Source: an uncultured Lachnospiraceae bacterium (GTDB taxonomy: Bacteria > Bacillota > Clostridia > Lachnospirales > Lachnospiraceae). From it: DNA of 47,811 bases. Below, piece after piece: positions 19,136 through 27,995 of this stretch. The translations under genes and the position numbers were made by a program. Below the pieces are notes generated by a model. The model made no database searches. It had not been told where the DNA came from and worked only from the letters and a program-made list of their open reading frames with translations. The stretch spans positions 1 through 47,811 of the forward strand of contig CANPXP010000021.1 of NCBI GenBank assembly GCA_947586255.1. The letters run 5' to 3'. Each line of letters begins with the position of its first letter. The first letter of the stretch is position 1.

Positions 19136-20611
19136 CTACTCCTGCGGCGCCTGATATTTGCGGATCACGAAGTGCATACACGTTCCCTCGTTCTCCTTGC
19201 TGGTCGCCCAGATATAACCGCCGTGATCCTCTATGATCTTCTTCACGATGGACAGCCCTATGCCGCTGCCGCCCTTGGAGGAATTGCGCGAGGCGTCCGT
19301 GCGGTAGAAGCGCTCAAAAATATTCGGCAGATCCTTGGCCGCGATCCCCATGCCGTTGTCCTCGATCTCCACCCGGATGGAATCCAGCTCGTCCAGGATG
19401 CGGATATCGATCACGCCCTTCTCCTTGTTCATATATTTTACGCTGTTGCTAATGATATTATTGATCACGCGCTTGAGCTGCTCTGGATCCGCAATAATCT
19501 GCGTGGACGGCTCCACCAGCGCGTCATAATTCAGCTCGATATGCTTGGCCTCCAGATCCAGCCCGACCTCCTCCACGCAGTCCCCGAAGTAGTCCATCAC
19601 ATTGATGCGGCGGAACGTGTACGGGATGCGGTTGTTGTCGATGCCGGAGTAAGTCGTCAGCTCGTTGATCAGCCGGTCCATGTCATTCGCCTTGTCGTAG
19701 ATGGTGCGTATATACTTGTCCATCTTCTCCGGCGTGTCGGCCACCCCGTCCATGATGCCTTCCACATATCCCTTGATCGACGTGATCGGCGTCTTTAAAT
19801 CATGCGAGATATTGCTGACCAGCTCCTTGTTCTTCTGTTCGTGCTCCAGCTTCTCATCCGTGGACTCCTTCAGCCTGAGCCGCATATCTTCATAGTTGCG
19901 GTAGAGCTCGCCGATCTCGCCCTTTTCCTCCGTCGTGAGCATATACTCCAGATTGCCCTCTGCGATGTTCTGCATGGCTGTGTTGAGCTGATTGATCGGC
20001 TTGAAGATACCCCTCTGAATCCAACGCGTCAGCAGAATGCTGGTCAGGCACAGCACCAGAATCAGAGAGAGAATCATATCCCGCAGCGCGCTTCTGGAAA
20101 TGAGCGACCGCACGCCCGTCACGATGAAAAAGCTGCCGCTGCTGCCGTCGGCGAACCGGAAATCCAGCTGCTTGACCAGCTTCTTCATATCGTTGTAATA
20201 CAGCCCCGTCTCCGCGTCCGGCATCTCCTTGCCGTACTCCGGCAGCATCGCGAAAATGCGCCGGGCGTCGCTGTTGTTGTCCGTGTAATAGATCTCCCCG
20301 TCCTTGCGCACGACGATATAGGAAAATTTGTCGTTCAGCTCCCCGCTGATCTCGTCCAGATAGGCTCTGTCCTCCAGCCGCAGCGGATCCGCCGCAATCT
20401 GGCTCTTGACCTTCTGCAGAACCTCCTCCGTCATATGGCTGTAGTTCTCTATCGTGTAGGAGATCGCGAAGTTGTCCTTGTCCAGAAAACCGACCTCGTT
20501 TTCCATGTTCTCCACATGACTTGCCACGCCGATAAACGCAATGATCGTCAGCAGGAAAGGCAGCAGTACAATCGCCACGGACGTGACCAAAAGCCTTGTC
20601 CTGAATTTCAC
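19136..20611 (-). CDS. Membrane sensor histidine kinase
   Basis: About 491 residues: membrane helix at about 8-30, an outside sensing domain of some 140 residues (about 32-175), second helix at about 180-197, HAMP linker, HisKA with SNISHDLKTPITS (His about 270), and HATPase with NIISNSVKYMN, DNGMGI, IFERFYR and GGSGIGLSI. All catalytic boxes are present. The start is most likely GTG at 20611, since GAGGGG lies 7 bases before it; an upstream TTG at 20632 has no site. It pairs with the response regulator immediately downstream. It is transcribed divergently from rubrerythrin across a 275-bp AT-rich spacer. The signal is unknown. Confidence 0.93.
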   Translation of the reverse strand: MKFRTRLLVTSVAIVLLPFLLTIIAFIGVASHVENMENEVGFLDKDNFAISYTIENYSHMTEEVLQKVKSQIAADPLRLEDRAYLDEISGELNDKFSYIVVRKDGEIYYTDNNSDARRIFAMLPEYGKEMPDAETGLYYNDMKKLVKQLDFRFADGSSGSFFIVTGVRSLISRSALRDMILSLILVLCLTSILLTRWIQRGIFKPINQLNTAMQNIAEGNLEYMLTTEEKGEIGELYRNYEDMRLRLKESTDEKLEHEQKNKELVSNISHDLKTPITSIKGYVEGIMDGVADTPEKMDKYIRTIYDKANDMDRLINELTTYSGIDNNRIPYTFRRINVMDYFGDCVEEVGLDLEAKHIELNYDALVEPSTQIIADPEQLKRVINNIISNSVKYMNKEKGVIDIRILDELDSIRVEIEDNGMGIAAKDLPNIFERFYRTDASRNSSKGGSGIGLSIVKKIIEDHGGYIWATSKENEGTCMHFVIRKYQAPQE

Positions 20612-20764
20612 CGGAAATCCCCTCTTTCCCAAAGCCGTAAACCGTGCTTTCTCTGTTATTTTACCACAGTTTTAATAGAAAAAAATAAACCGCAGCCGAT
20701 AAACTTATAAAAAATTTATTAAAAATGCGCGCTGATTTTTATCAAAAAGTTTTGTAAATTGGCA

Positions 20765-20793
20765 TTGCGGCGTCCGCATCTATCATATATAAT
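20765..20793 (+). promoter_or_regulatory. Promoter of the rubrerythrin gene
   Basis: TTGCGG, 17-nt spacer, perfect TATAAT. The -10 and following bases (TATAATTAGTATTG) partly match the TTATAAT-N-ATTATAA PerR box, which would fit peroxide control, but only about 10 of 14 positions agree. Confidence 0.6.
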
Positions 20794-20886
20794 TAGTATT
20801 GCTACTTATTAAGCGATAAGATATGCCATACGGATTCGGCGGTATATCTTAACACGATAAATCCAAGAGAAAAGGAGAGTACGATC

Positions 20887-21426
20887 ATGAAGTATGTATG
20901 TCAGGTATGCGGTTATGTTCACGAGGGAGATTCCGCTCCGGAGAAGTGCCCGGTATGCAACGCGCCCGCCGAGAAGTTCACGGCACAGGGCGGCGAGAGA
21001 GAGTGGGCCGCGGAGCACGTTGTGGGCGTTGCCAAGGGCGTCAGCGAGGATATTATGGCTGATCTGCGCGCCAACTTCAACGGCGAGTGCACCGAGGTCG
21101 GCATGTACCTCGCTATGGCGAGAGTCGCTCACAGAGAGGGCTATCCTGAGATCGGCCTGTACTGGGAGAAGGCTGCCTGGGAAGAGGCGGAGCACGCTGC
21201 GAAGTTCGCTGAGCTGCTCGGCGAGGTAGTAACGGATTCCACCAAGAAGAATCTGGAGATGAGAGTCGAGGCGGAGAACGGCGCTACGGCCGGCAAGTTC
21301 GACCTCGCTAAGCGCGCGAAGGCGGCTAATCTGGACGCGATCCATGACACGGTACATGAGATGGCCAGAGACGAGGCTCGCCACGGCAAGGCATTCGAGG
21401 GTCTCTTAAAGAGATATTTCGGCTAA
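20887..21426 (+). CDS. rbr: Reverse rubrerythrin (N-terminal rubredoxin, C-terminal diiron ferritin-like)
   Basis: 179 residues. Reduces hydrogen peroxide (and oxygen, in clostridial homologues) with electrons from NADH via redox partners, protecting anaerobes. The rubredoxin iron site is at the N-terminus: Cys5-x2-Cys8 and Cys21-x2-Cys24, the opposite order from classical rubrerythrin. The ferritin-like domain carries Glu in [15 protein letters not shown] and DEARH as diiron ligands. AAAGGAGAG precedes the ATG and a good promoter lies upstream. A weak hairpin follows. Identification is firm. Confidence 0.95.
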   Translation: MKYVCQVCGYVHEGDSAPEKCPVCNAPAEKFTAQGGEREWAAEHVVGVAKGVSEDIMADLRANFNGECTEVGMYLAMARVAHREGYPEIGLYWEKAAWEEAEHAAKFAELLGEVVTDSTKKNLEMRVEAENGATAGKFDLAKRAKAANLDAIHDTVHEMARDEARHGKAFEGLLKRYFG

Positions 21427-21446
21427 ACCGAAAGCCTGTTTTTAAA
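21420..21446 (+). terminator. Weak putative terminator after rubrerythrin
   Basis: GGCT, 8-nt loop, AGCC, then TGTTTTT. The stem is only 4-5 bp, so readthrough into the Fic gene is possible. Confidence 0.3.
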
Positions 21447-21549
21447 GGATTTATGAAGCGGAAGGGAATGAATCAGAAATGGTTTGTTCCCTTTTTGATA
21501 TTGATGTGGTATTATCTCAGTGAGAATCAAGGCTTCCGGGAGAAATGGT

Positions 21550-22542
21550 ATGACGAATGAAACTTATCAACCGCCATTTACAATGACTGAGAAAACAACG
21601 AATTTAATTGTGGAAATCGGCGAATATGTGGGTATGATAACCGCTTATGACGCCTTGCGTCCGAATCCTGTTCTGCGGCGTGAGAGCCGGATCAGAACCA
21701 TTTACTCATCTCTTGCAATTGAACACAATACGCTTACGCTGGAACAGGTAACAGATGTGATTAACGGCAGGCGCATATTGGGTCCGCCGCAGGATATTCG
21801 AGAGGTAAAAAATGCTTATGAGGCGTATGAACGGGTATCGACTCTTGATCCGTACAGCGTCAAAAATCTTCTGCTTGCCCATAAGATTATGATGAAAGGC
21901 CTTGTAAAGGAGGCGGGCAGCTTCAGGAGCGGCAATGTGGGCGTGTATGCCGGAAAAAAACTGATTCATGCCGGAACGCCAGCAAAATACGTGCCGGATC
22001 TGATACAGCAGCTTTTCACATGGTTGAAACGGAGCAAGTATCATCCCCTTGTAAAGTCATGCATCTTCCATTATGAATTTGAATTCATTCATCCGTTCTC
22101 CGATGGAAATGGACGGACAGGCAGACTGTGGCAATCGCTGATTCTGCAGAAATGGAAGGAAGTCTTTGCATGGATTCCGGTGGAGACGCTTGTACATGAA
22201 AACCAGGCGGAATATTACAAGGCGCTTCAGAATGCGGATGAAGTCGGCAATTCCACGGAGTTTGTGGAATTCATGCTGGTTATGATACGTGATGCCCTGA
22301 AAGAAATCCATGAAACGCACAGCAGCAAAGATGTCGTAACAAATGTCGTAACAAATGTCGTAACAAATGAAGAGAAAGTGTTGGCGCTATTAAAACAGGA
22401 CGGAAAAATGTCTGCCAATATGCTTGCCGTATCGGTGGGTGTCACGCAGAGACAGGCACAGCGTATTCTTGCCAAACTGAAAAAGAACGGCCGAATTGTA
22501 CGACACGGGGCAACTAAGAACGGATATTGGGAAGTAACATGA
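21550..22542 (+). CDS. Fic-domain AMPylase-like protein with C-terminal winged helix
   Basis: 330 residues. Fic proteins transfer AMP (or another nucleotide part) to target proteins. The core motif HPFSDGNGRTGR is complete at about 181-192. An N-terminal inhibition-helix-like motif SSLAIEHN (about 53-60) carries the Glu that blocks ATP in class II Fic proteins, though the residue after Glu is His rather than the usual Gly/Asn. A linker with three exact VVTN repeats (about 262-273) precedes a winged-helix domain (about 275-330), a layout typical of possible autoregulators. I chose the ATG at 21550, with GGGAG 7 bases upstream, over a GTG ten codons earlier without a site. No antitoxin gene is adjacent. 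Target unknown. Confidence 0.9.
   Translation: MTNETYQPPFTMTEKTTNLIVEIGEYVGMITAYDALRPNPVLRRESRIRTIYSSLAIEHNTLTLEQVTDVINGRRILGPPQDIREVKNAYEAYERVSTLDPYSVKNLLLAHKIMMKGLVKEAGSFRSGNVGVYAGKKLIHAGTPAKYVPDLIQQLFTWLKRSKYHPLVKSCIFHYEFEFIHPFSDGNGRTGRLWQSLILQKWKEVFAWIPVETLVHENQAEYYKALQNADEVGNSTEFVEFMLVMIRDALKEIHETHSSKDVVTNVVTNVVTNEEKVLALLKQDGKMSANMLAVSVGVTQRQAQRILAKLKKNGRIVRHGATKNGYWEVT
22333..22368 (+). repeat. Three exact 12-bp tandem repeats in the Fic linker
   Basis: GTCGTAACAAAT three times in a row, in frame, coding VVTN each time, at the hinge between the Fic domain and the winged helix. Confidence 0.95.
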
Positions 22543-22577
22543 AACAGGCTGCCTGTCGACAGCCTGTTTCATGTTTT
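22539..22577 (+). terminator. Strong terminator after the Fic gene
   Basis: ATGAAACAGGCTG / CAGCCTGTTTCAT, a perfect 13-bp stem with an 8-nt loop, followed by GTTTTT. The Fic stop codon lies in the left arm. It could also stop transcripts coming from the opposite strand. Confidence 0.88.
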
Positions 22578-22608
22578 TCGCCTGTTGTGATTCTGCCTTT
22601 TCTATGCT

Positions 22609-23547
22609 TTAATCCTCAATCTCATATTTGGACAGCCGCTTGATCTGCTTCCTCCAGTAACTCCTGTTGAACGTCTTATCCATCTTGAGAATTTCATTAA
22701 CCTGCGCTTCCTGAATATAGCCGTACTCATCCAGCATTGCCGCCGAAGCGGGAAGCAGGTCGCTGTGCATATCTTTGACCTTATAAATACCGGCATCGCT
22801 GGAGGCGGCTGAAATAATGTTCAGCATAGCTTCTTTTGAAATGTTTCCCTTTACCTCGCCGTCCGTTTTGATCTGCTTTTTCAGCTGGCGCAGCTCCTGC
22901 ACAGGATATGTAAGATTCGGGCAGAGGCTCTCAAAGAAAGCGCTTACTCCTCTTCGTCCGGATTTACTTTTCATCAGCTCAAAAAATCCCAGCTTTCCCG
23001 CATAAAGCATCGGGAATGAAGGCAGATAAGGGTCGTTCGTAAACACCACGCACATAAGCACTTCGCTGCCAGAGGTCTGTATCTCATGAGTGGTCACATA
23101 ACCGACCGCAAACACATCTTCCACATCGACGATCGTCCGCTCGAAAGCTGTCGGCGCAAAGAAATTTCCGCTATATGCCGCGCCTATCGTAGATGTGATG
23201 GAAGAGTTGGCAACGCGCATCAATACGTCCGCCGCCTGCTCATCGCTCAGTTTTCTGTAATGTTCCGAAGCATCCTGCAGCTCTGCGCGAGAGATGCCCT
23301 GTGTCTGCCGGTACTTCTCCAGAATCTCCTGTCTGTGTGCGGCAATCTGATCCAGCTGCTCCTCTGTGTACCGCGGCCACCCCAACTGAATCTGAGCCGC
23401 ATAATCCACATAGCCCCGTACATTATCCCGTTTCTGCCCTTCTCTTGCCGCGCATTCGTCGCAGAGATGACGTCCCAGCGCAATTCTTACCTGATACTCC
23501 TTGCCGCACCGTTCGCATATCAATGTTTTCTTAGATAAAAGTCCCAT
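22609..23547 (-). CDS. Unknown protein with N-terminal four-cysteine zinc finger
   Basis: 312 residues, no family recognised. The N-terminus has CERC (11-14) and CDEC (29-32), likely one zinc site, followed by a charged helical region (about 60-100) and a mixed domain (about 110-230) that could be an enzyme or PH-like fold: STIGAAYSG, VGYVTTHEIQTSGSEVLMCVVFTNDP. The C-terminus (about 240-312) is Lys/Arg-rich. GGAGAG precedes the ATG. The gene is 51 nt after the lipoprotein at 23599-24861 and ends next to the terminator of the Fic gene. The zinc finger echoes the zinc-ribbon protein that begins this gene group. No signal peptide, so it is cytoplasmic. Confidence 0.75.
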   Translation of the reverse strand: MGLLSKKTLICERCGKEYQVRIALGRHLCDECAAREGQKRDNVRGYVDYAAQIQLGWPRYTEEQLDQIAAHRQEILEKYRQTQGISRAELQDASEHYRKLSDEQAADVLMRVANSSITSTIGAAYSGNFFAPTAFERTIVDVEDVFAVGYVTTHEIQTSGSEVLMCVVFTNDPYLPSFPMLYAGKLGFFELMKSKSGRRGVSAFFESLCPNLTYPVQELRQLKKQIKTDGEVKGNISKEAMLNIISAASSDAGIYKVKDMHSDLLPASAAMLDEYGYIQEAQVNEILKMDKTFNRSYWRKQIKRLSKYEIED

Positions 23548-23598
23548 ACCGTCTCTCCTTGCTTATGTTTGTTTTTAATCTGATGTTATTTTGCCGGA

Positions 23599-24861
23599 TT
23601 ACTCATTTAACCTGATGATACTATCCGGCTCTGCACCATAATCCGCCGCCGCTTCATCAAAAGATTCATAGGGCTCAGATGGATAATCACCACCGCTCGC
23701 ACGATGGTATGATCCGTCATATGCCCTCTCCATATTGAACGAAAAGACCACATGCGTTCCCCTGTCTGTACAGAGCACAGTATAATACTTTTCCTGATCA
23801 CCTATAAAATAACCTTCCGTCGTGGCTGTTGCATCCATCATATTCCAAGCCCCAAGCGTGGCAGAACAAACCTCTTCCAACTCTTCAGCCACTTCCGGCG
23901 TAATACAACAGTCGAGGCTAATATTATTGTCACTTGAAAAAGCCAGATCCTTGTCTCCATAATAAGCAGTTTTAATTATACTACTCACGGTTGCCGTAGT
24001 CATATCAATATTTATCATATATCCGCGTACTTTATAATATTCTTTATCATTCATTGTATATATAGGCTGGTCAGAATAAATATAAACTTCATACCTCTCA
24101 TTCTGATCATCAAAACTAATGTTTTCAGCGCCCTTTTGCTTTAATGTATCCTCAACCTCCTGATATGTCATCAACGGGTATTCTTCAAGCCTCTTTGCAT
24201 ATTCCGCAGACTCGGCCGCATTTTTACCATTCAAACGATAAACACCGGTGCAGATGTCGCCCGCATAGAAAAAATTCAGGGCATCTAAATCATCAGCAGG
24301 CCATCCCGAGGTACTGATATCTATCACTTTACATTCATATGCGCCTGCAATCTCTTCTGTCTCATTGATATATTCAATCTCACAGATATCATTCTCAAAT
24401 TCATCTTCTAAATAATATGTCCCTTTATCTTCCGGCTCCACAAGAGATGCTTCCGTAATTTCTCTATGCTTATCATCCTTTAATATCGCCGTTCCATCTT
24501 CCTGCAGCATCTCCATCACTTCGCCCAATGTCATTGATCCATCATCACGGAGTACCACACCGCCGACCTGCACGATCTCATCCGTGAGCTTGGAATTTTT
24601 GATCTCGCTCGTCGCATCATACAGCTTAAAAGCAGACTGCGCCTCAGCCGCCTGCTCCGCTTCGGCCTGCTCTTCCGCCGCTTCTTCCTCATAGATCTCC
24701 TCTGCGATCTCCGCCAATTCATCGGCGTCCTCTTCTTCCAGATCCAGTTCCTTCTGATAATACTCGGAAAATTCCTCCTTTTCACTCTTACCGCCGCAGC
24801 CGGCAAGCGTCAGGGACGCCACCGCGCCGACACAAAGTGCATACGCCAATTTCTTATTCAT
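23599..24861 (-). CDS. Paralogous lipoprotein A (acidic linker)
   Basis: 420 residues. Signal peptide with lipobox TLAGC (Cys about 22), so it is anchored outside the membrane. Then an extremely Glu/Ala-rich segment (about 25-75), followed by a domain shared with the next two lipoproteins: FKLYDATSEIKNSK, a GSMTLGEV block and LNFFYAGDICTGVY. The C-terminal part, with ATTEGYF, CTDRGTH and EPYESFDEA to DSIIRLNE, is shared only with lipoprotein B. No known family is recognised. An unusually long 233-nt spacer separates it from lipoprotein B, so it may have its own promoter. Probably a cell-surface binding protein; function unknown. Confidence 0.82.
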   Translation of the reverse strand: MNKKLAYALCVGAVASLTLAGCGGKSEKEEFSEYYQKELDLEEEDADELAEIAEEIYEEEAAEEQAEAEQAAEAQSAFKLYDATSEIKNSKLTDEIVQVGGVVLRDDGSMTLGEVMEMLQEDGTAILKDDKHREITEASLVEPEDKGTYYLEDEFENDICEIEYINETEEIAGAYECKVIDISTSGWPADDLDALNFFYAGDICTGVYRLNGKNAAESAEYAKRLEEYPLMTYQEVEDTLKQKGAENISFDDQNERYEVYIYSDQPIYTMNDKEYYKVRGYMINIDMTTATVSSIIKTAYYGDKDLAFSSDNNISLDCCITPEVAEELEEVCSATLGAWNMMDATATTEGYFIGDQEKYYTVLCTDRGTHVVFSFNMERAYDGSYHRASGGDYPSEPYESFDEAAADYGAEPDSIIRLNE

Positions 24862-25094
24862 AGAATATTCTTCCTCCTTATCCTGTCCTGCTTTTTCTTT
24901 TTCTCCCTTTTTACAAAAGTGTGTCTACATGAATATCACCCCTAAAGCTTCGTCAAATTGCACAAAAATCATTACTTTTCGGAACTGCATACATAATTCT
25001 CACAAAGCAATTTTTATGCAAAGTGACGGCTCCCTATATAGGGACACACAAATGTAAAAAGGGACTTCTTTTTTTACATTAACGTAGTGCAGGA
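24862..25094. other. Long spacer between lipoproteins A and B with hairpins
   Basis: No gene seen. A hairpin AATGTAAAAA / TTTTTTACATT at about 25052-25081 follows lipoprotein B on the minus strand and may end its transcript. A perfect 14-bp palindrome TCCCTATATAGGGA lies at 25032-25045. A minus-strand TTGACG at about 24956-24951 may belong to a promoter for lipoprotein A, but no convincing -10 box is found at 17 nt. Confidence 0.5.
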
Positions 25095-26207
25095 TTACTC
25101 ATTTAACTTGATGATACTATCCGGCTCCGGATCGCTGTCCTCTATCACTTCATCAAAAGATTCATAGGGATCCGTCCATGCGGGCTCACACTCATAGATA
25201 CCAAACGTGCCGTTACACCTTCTGCACAGATTAAACGGAATCATTTCATAGGTTCCCCGGTCCGTATAAAGCACAGCACAGCTACCTCTCTCTTTATCTA
25301 TGAAATAACCTTCGAGAGTCGCCGCTGCATCCGCCGCATCATAATCATGAGACGTGAGCGTCTCCACACACATACTTTCCAACTGCTCGGCTATCTCGGG
25401 CGTAATGCGGCTGAGATCCTGAACATGATAGATGTATCCGTCTTCCGCCCGGCCATAAAAACTTCCTACAGACATATATGTCACTTCCCCGGTAGCCGCA
25501 TCAATCGCAACCAAACATTCCCGTACTTTGTAACAATCTTCACCGCCCATAGTATATATAGGAGTTTCATAATAGACATTACCTAAATACCAGTTCTCTT
25601 GATCGTCAAAACGGATATCTTCGGCGCCCTTCTGCAGCAGCACATCTTCAACATCCTCAGCTTCCATTTTCGGATACTTTTTAAGCCTTTTTGCATATTC
25701 TTTGGTATTCGATACCTGATCCGCTTCCGCGCCATAGATGCCGGAGCAGATATTCCCTGCATAGAAAAAATTCAAGGTATTTAAATTCCCGGTTCTTAGC
25801 GGCGGCGAGATGGCTATAACCTTGCACTCATATGCGCTGAGGGCGTCTTCCGTCACATTGACATATTCCAATTTACAAATTCCCTTTTCGTCTCCATCCA
25901 ACAGATCGCAGGATTCCCTACTCATCGGATCTATGAGCGAATTTTCTGTAATCAGATTTTTGCTCTCATCTTTTATCAAAATCGGCCCGTTTTTGCGCAA
26001 TTCCTCCACAACCTCACCGACCGTCATTGAGCCGTCCTCACGAAGAACCACATCGCCGACCTGCGCAATCTGGTCTTTGAACGTAGAGTTTTTGATCTCC
26101 TTTGAAACGTCATACAGCTTGAACGTTCCTTTCTGACTACCGCATCCGACAAGCACAGAAACTGCCAGCGCACCAATACCAAATATACATGCCAGCCTTT
26201 TATTCAT
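25095..26207 (-). CDS. Paralogous lipoprotein B (no acidic linker)
   Basis: 370 residues. Signal peptide with lipobox SVLVGC (Cys about 22). It lacks the Glu-rich linker of its neighbours, so the shared domain starts almost at the anchor: FKLYDVSKEIKNST, EDGSMTVGEVVEEL, LNFFYAGNICSGIY, then the C-terminal module ending DSIIKLNE that also closes lipoprotein A. It follows lipoprotein C by 57 nt. It is probably a product of tandem duplication within this locus. No enzymatic motif is recognised; a surface-exposed sensor or binding protein is the simplest reading. Confidence 0.8.
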   Translation of the reverse strand: MNKRLACIFGIGALAVSVLVGCGSQKGTFKLYDVSKEIKNSTFKDQIAQVGDVVLREDGSMTVGEVVEELRKNGPILIKDESKNLITENSLIDPMSRESCDLLDGDEKGICKLEYVNVTEDALSAYECKVIAISPPLRTGNLNTLNFFYAGNICSGIYGAEADQVSNTKEYAKRLKKYPKMEAEDVEDVLLQKGAEDIRFDDQENWYLGNVYYETPIYTMGGEDCYKVRECLVAIDAATGEVTYMSVGSFYGRAEDGYIYHVQDLSRITPEIAEQLESMCVETLTSHDYDAADAAATLEGYFIDKERGSCAVLYTDRGTYEMIPFNLCRRCNGTFGIYECEPAWTDPYESFDEVIEDSDPEPDSIIKLNE

Positions 26208-26264
26208 AAATCGTTCCAGCCTCTCCTCTGATTTTTCTTCTATGCCCTCATCGTTTCCAGCCGT

Positions 26265-27593
26265 TTACTCCCGGAATGTTTCCATAAAAGAGACAATCTC
26301 TCCGCCTACGACTTCCGCTTCCCCATAAAATCCATTGTCAAAATCATATAACTCGCTTCCTTCATACGAAACTCCATACCCGAAACTCAGCTGCTTAAAA
26401 TCCTTCCCCGGAATTTTGATCAGAGAGTTGTCGCCGATTATTTCCGCTTTTTCCGAAAAAGACGTCATCCAAATTTCCGCGTCATCCGCAACCGACAAGG
26501 TGACCGGCTGATCTCCTATCTTGCAGGAGTAGGTACCGTCGCCAAGATTCTCGACAAACGTCACGAAGCCTGTATAATCGCCACTGTCAAATGAGGCGCC
26601 TCCCTCTGAATCGCCGCCGCGATATACGGGGTAGTCCTGTCCTCTGTAGGAACCTGCATAATCCGGCGACGTTGTATAGGTATCGTTTATAATTATATAA
26701 TATACTTCTCCCGATTCCGCAGATAAATTAAACTCATAGGCCCGCAGTCTGTAGTATTCCTCCCCGTCTTTGACACACATAGGATCCTCAGAGGATACAA
26801 AAAACCAATATTTAACGCCCGTCGTTGCACCGGTGTCAAACTCCTTTAAAAAAGCTCTGTCGATCCCTCTGAACCGCAGAATCTCACTTATATTCTCCGC
26901 GGTCAGTTTGGGATACTCTTCCATCCGCTCTGCATACCCGTACGTTTCTACCAGGTCATTGCCATATCCGTAAGTAGCCGCACAGAGATCTCCGGCATAG
27001 AAGAAATTCAAGCTGTTCGGACTGTTTTCATCCGGCGCATTGATGCCTGTCACCCTGCAATCATAAGCGCTGATTGTTTCGTCCGTATCATTGATGTAAG
27101 CTATCTTACAGATTTCCTCACCGAATTCGTCCACCAGAGAATACTCTTCATGCATCGTCACATCATCAGCGGGCTCAACCTTCGTTCTCTCCCGGATTTC
27201 TTTGCCATGCTCTCCTATGATCGTAACTTCTCCGTGTCTGCGCAGCTCCTCCGCAAATTCACCGACCGTCATCGAGCCGTCGTCATGAAAAACCGTACCG
27301 CCGACCTGAACGACGTCATCCGTAAATTTGGAATTTTTGATTTCCTCCGATACGTCATAGAGTCTAAACGCCGATTTGGTTTCCTGCTCGTCTGTTTCTT
27401 CCGCTGCGGCTTCCGCCGGCGCGACTGCGGTCTCTTCTTGCGAATCAGTCTCCGTTTCCTGCCGCCGTTCCTGCAGCTGTTCGAAAATCTCTGCGGCAGC
27501 TTCTTTTTCTTCCGTCGTCCCACCGCCGCATCCGACGAGCGCAAACGAGACCAGCGCTCCGGTCAAGAATATTCCTGTTATCTTCCTATTCAT
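26265..27593 (-). CDS. Paralogous lipoprotein C (different C-terminal domain)
   Basis: 442 residues. Signal peptide with lipobox ALVGC (Cys about 22), a Glu/Ala-rich linker (about 25-75), then the shared block FRLYDVSEEIKNSK, DDGSMTVGEFAEEL and LNFFYAGDLCAATY. The C-terminal part differs from A and B: a Gly/Tyr/Ser-rich stretch (about 310-340) and a beta-rich module ending GGEIVSFMETFRE. So the three share an N-terminal module but have diverged or shuffled C-terminal modules. It is 26 nt downstream of the small membrane-protein gene and is expected to be cotranscribed with it. Confidence 0.8.
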   Translation of the reverse strand: MNRKITGIFLTGALVSFALVGCGGGTTEEKEAAAEIFEQLQERRQETETDSQEETAVAPAEAAAEETDEQETKSAFRLYDVSEEIKNSKFTDDVVQVGGTVFHDDGSMTVGEFAEELRRHGEVTIIGEHGKEIRERTKVEPADDVTMHEEYSLVDEFGEEICKIAYINDTDETISAYDCRVTGINAPDENSPNSLNFFYAGDLCAATYGYGNDLVETYGYAERMEEYPKLTAENISEILRFRGIDRAFLKEFDTGATTGVKYWFFVSSEDPMCVKDGEEYYRLRAYEFNLSAESGEVYYIIINDTYTTSPDYAGSYRGQDYPVYRGGDSEGGASFDSGDYTGFVTFVENLGDGTYSCKIGDQPVTLSVADDAEIWMTSFSEKAEIIGDNSLIKIPGKDFKQLSFGYGVSYEGSELYDFDNGFYGEAEVVGGEIVSFMETFRE

Positions 27594-27619
27594 AGGGTAA
27601 TCCCGTCTCCTTATCTCGT

Positions 27620-27964
27620 CTAGCGATTCTCCAGATACGCCAGCGTAACGGGTATAATGGGCAGCATCATAACTATAACCAGGACAACTGCCATGAACAC
27701 AATAACCATAAAGAAAAATGCAATGAAGTTAACCGGCAGAGGCATAAAAAGGCAACGCCAGGTCACGCTCCATAATTTGCCGAGAATAGAAAAAAACTTC
27801 CCCAAGCCTCCTATGATCAGCGCAACAACTCCGCCGATCTCGGCAGCCAGCACAATCCAGTCAAAGAGCCCAACCTGTGGAAATTTCTTGGAAATAAAGG
27901 ACGTCAATAAAAGTACTGCAAAAGATACTACTGAGATAATAAATGCCAATTTGAATCTGCTCAT
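27620..27964 (-). CDS. Small polytopic membrane protein of unknown function
   Basis: 114 residues, three probable membrane helices (about 6-24, 36-58 and 76-104) with little outside the membrane. No known family. It sits between the zinc-ribbon gene (31 nt upstream) and lipoprotein C (26 nt downstream). A small hydrophobic protein in an operon with surface lipoproteins and a cytoplasmic zinc-ribbon protein could link the inside and the outside, but nothing in the sequence proves it. Confidence 0.7.
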   Translation of the reverse strand: MSRFKLAFIISVVSFAVLLLTSFISKKFPQVGLFDWIVLAAEIGGVVALIIGGLGKFFSILGKLWSVTWRCLFMPLPVNFIAFFFMVIVFMAVVLVIVMMLPIIPVTLAYLENR

Positions 27965-27995
27965 TTGTTCTTCTCTCTTTCTTATTTCTTAATTT

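Noticed and set aside
22333-22368. CRISPR-like short repeats
   Set aside because: Three 12-bp units without spacers, inside a gene and coding in frame.
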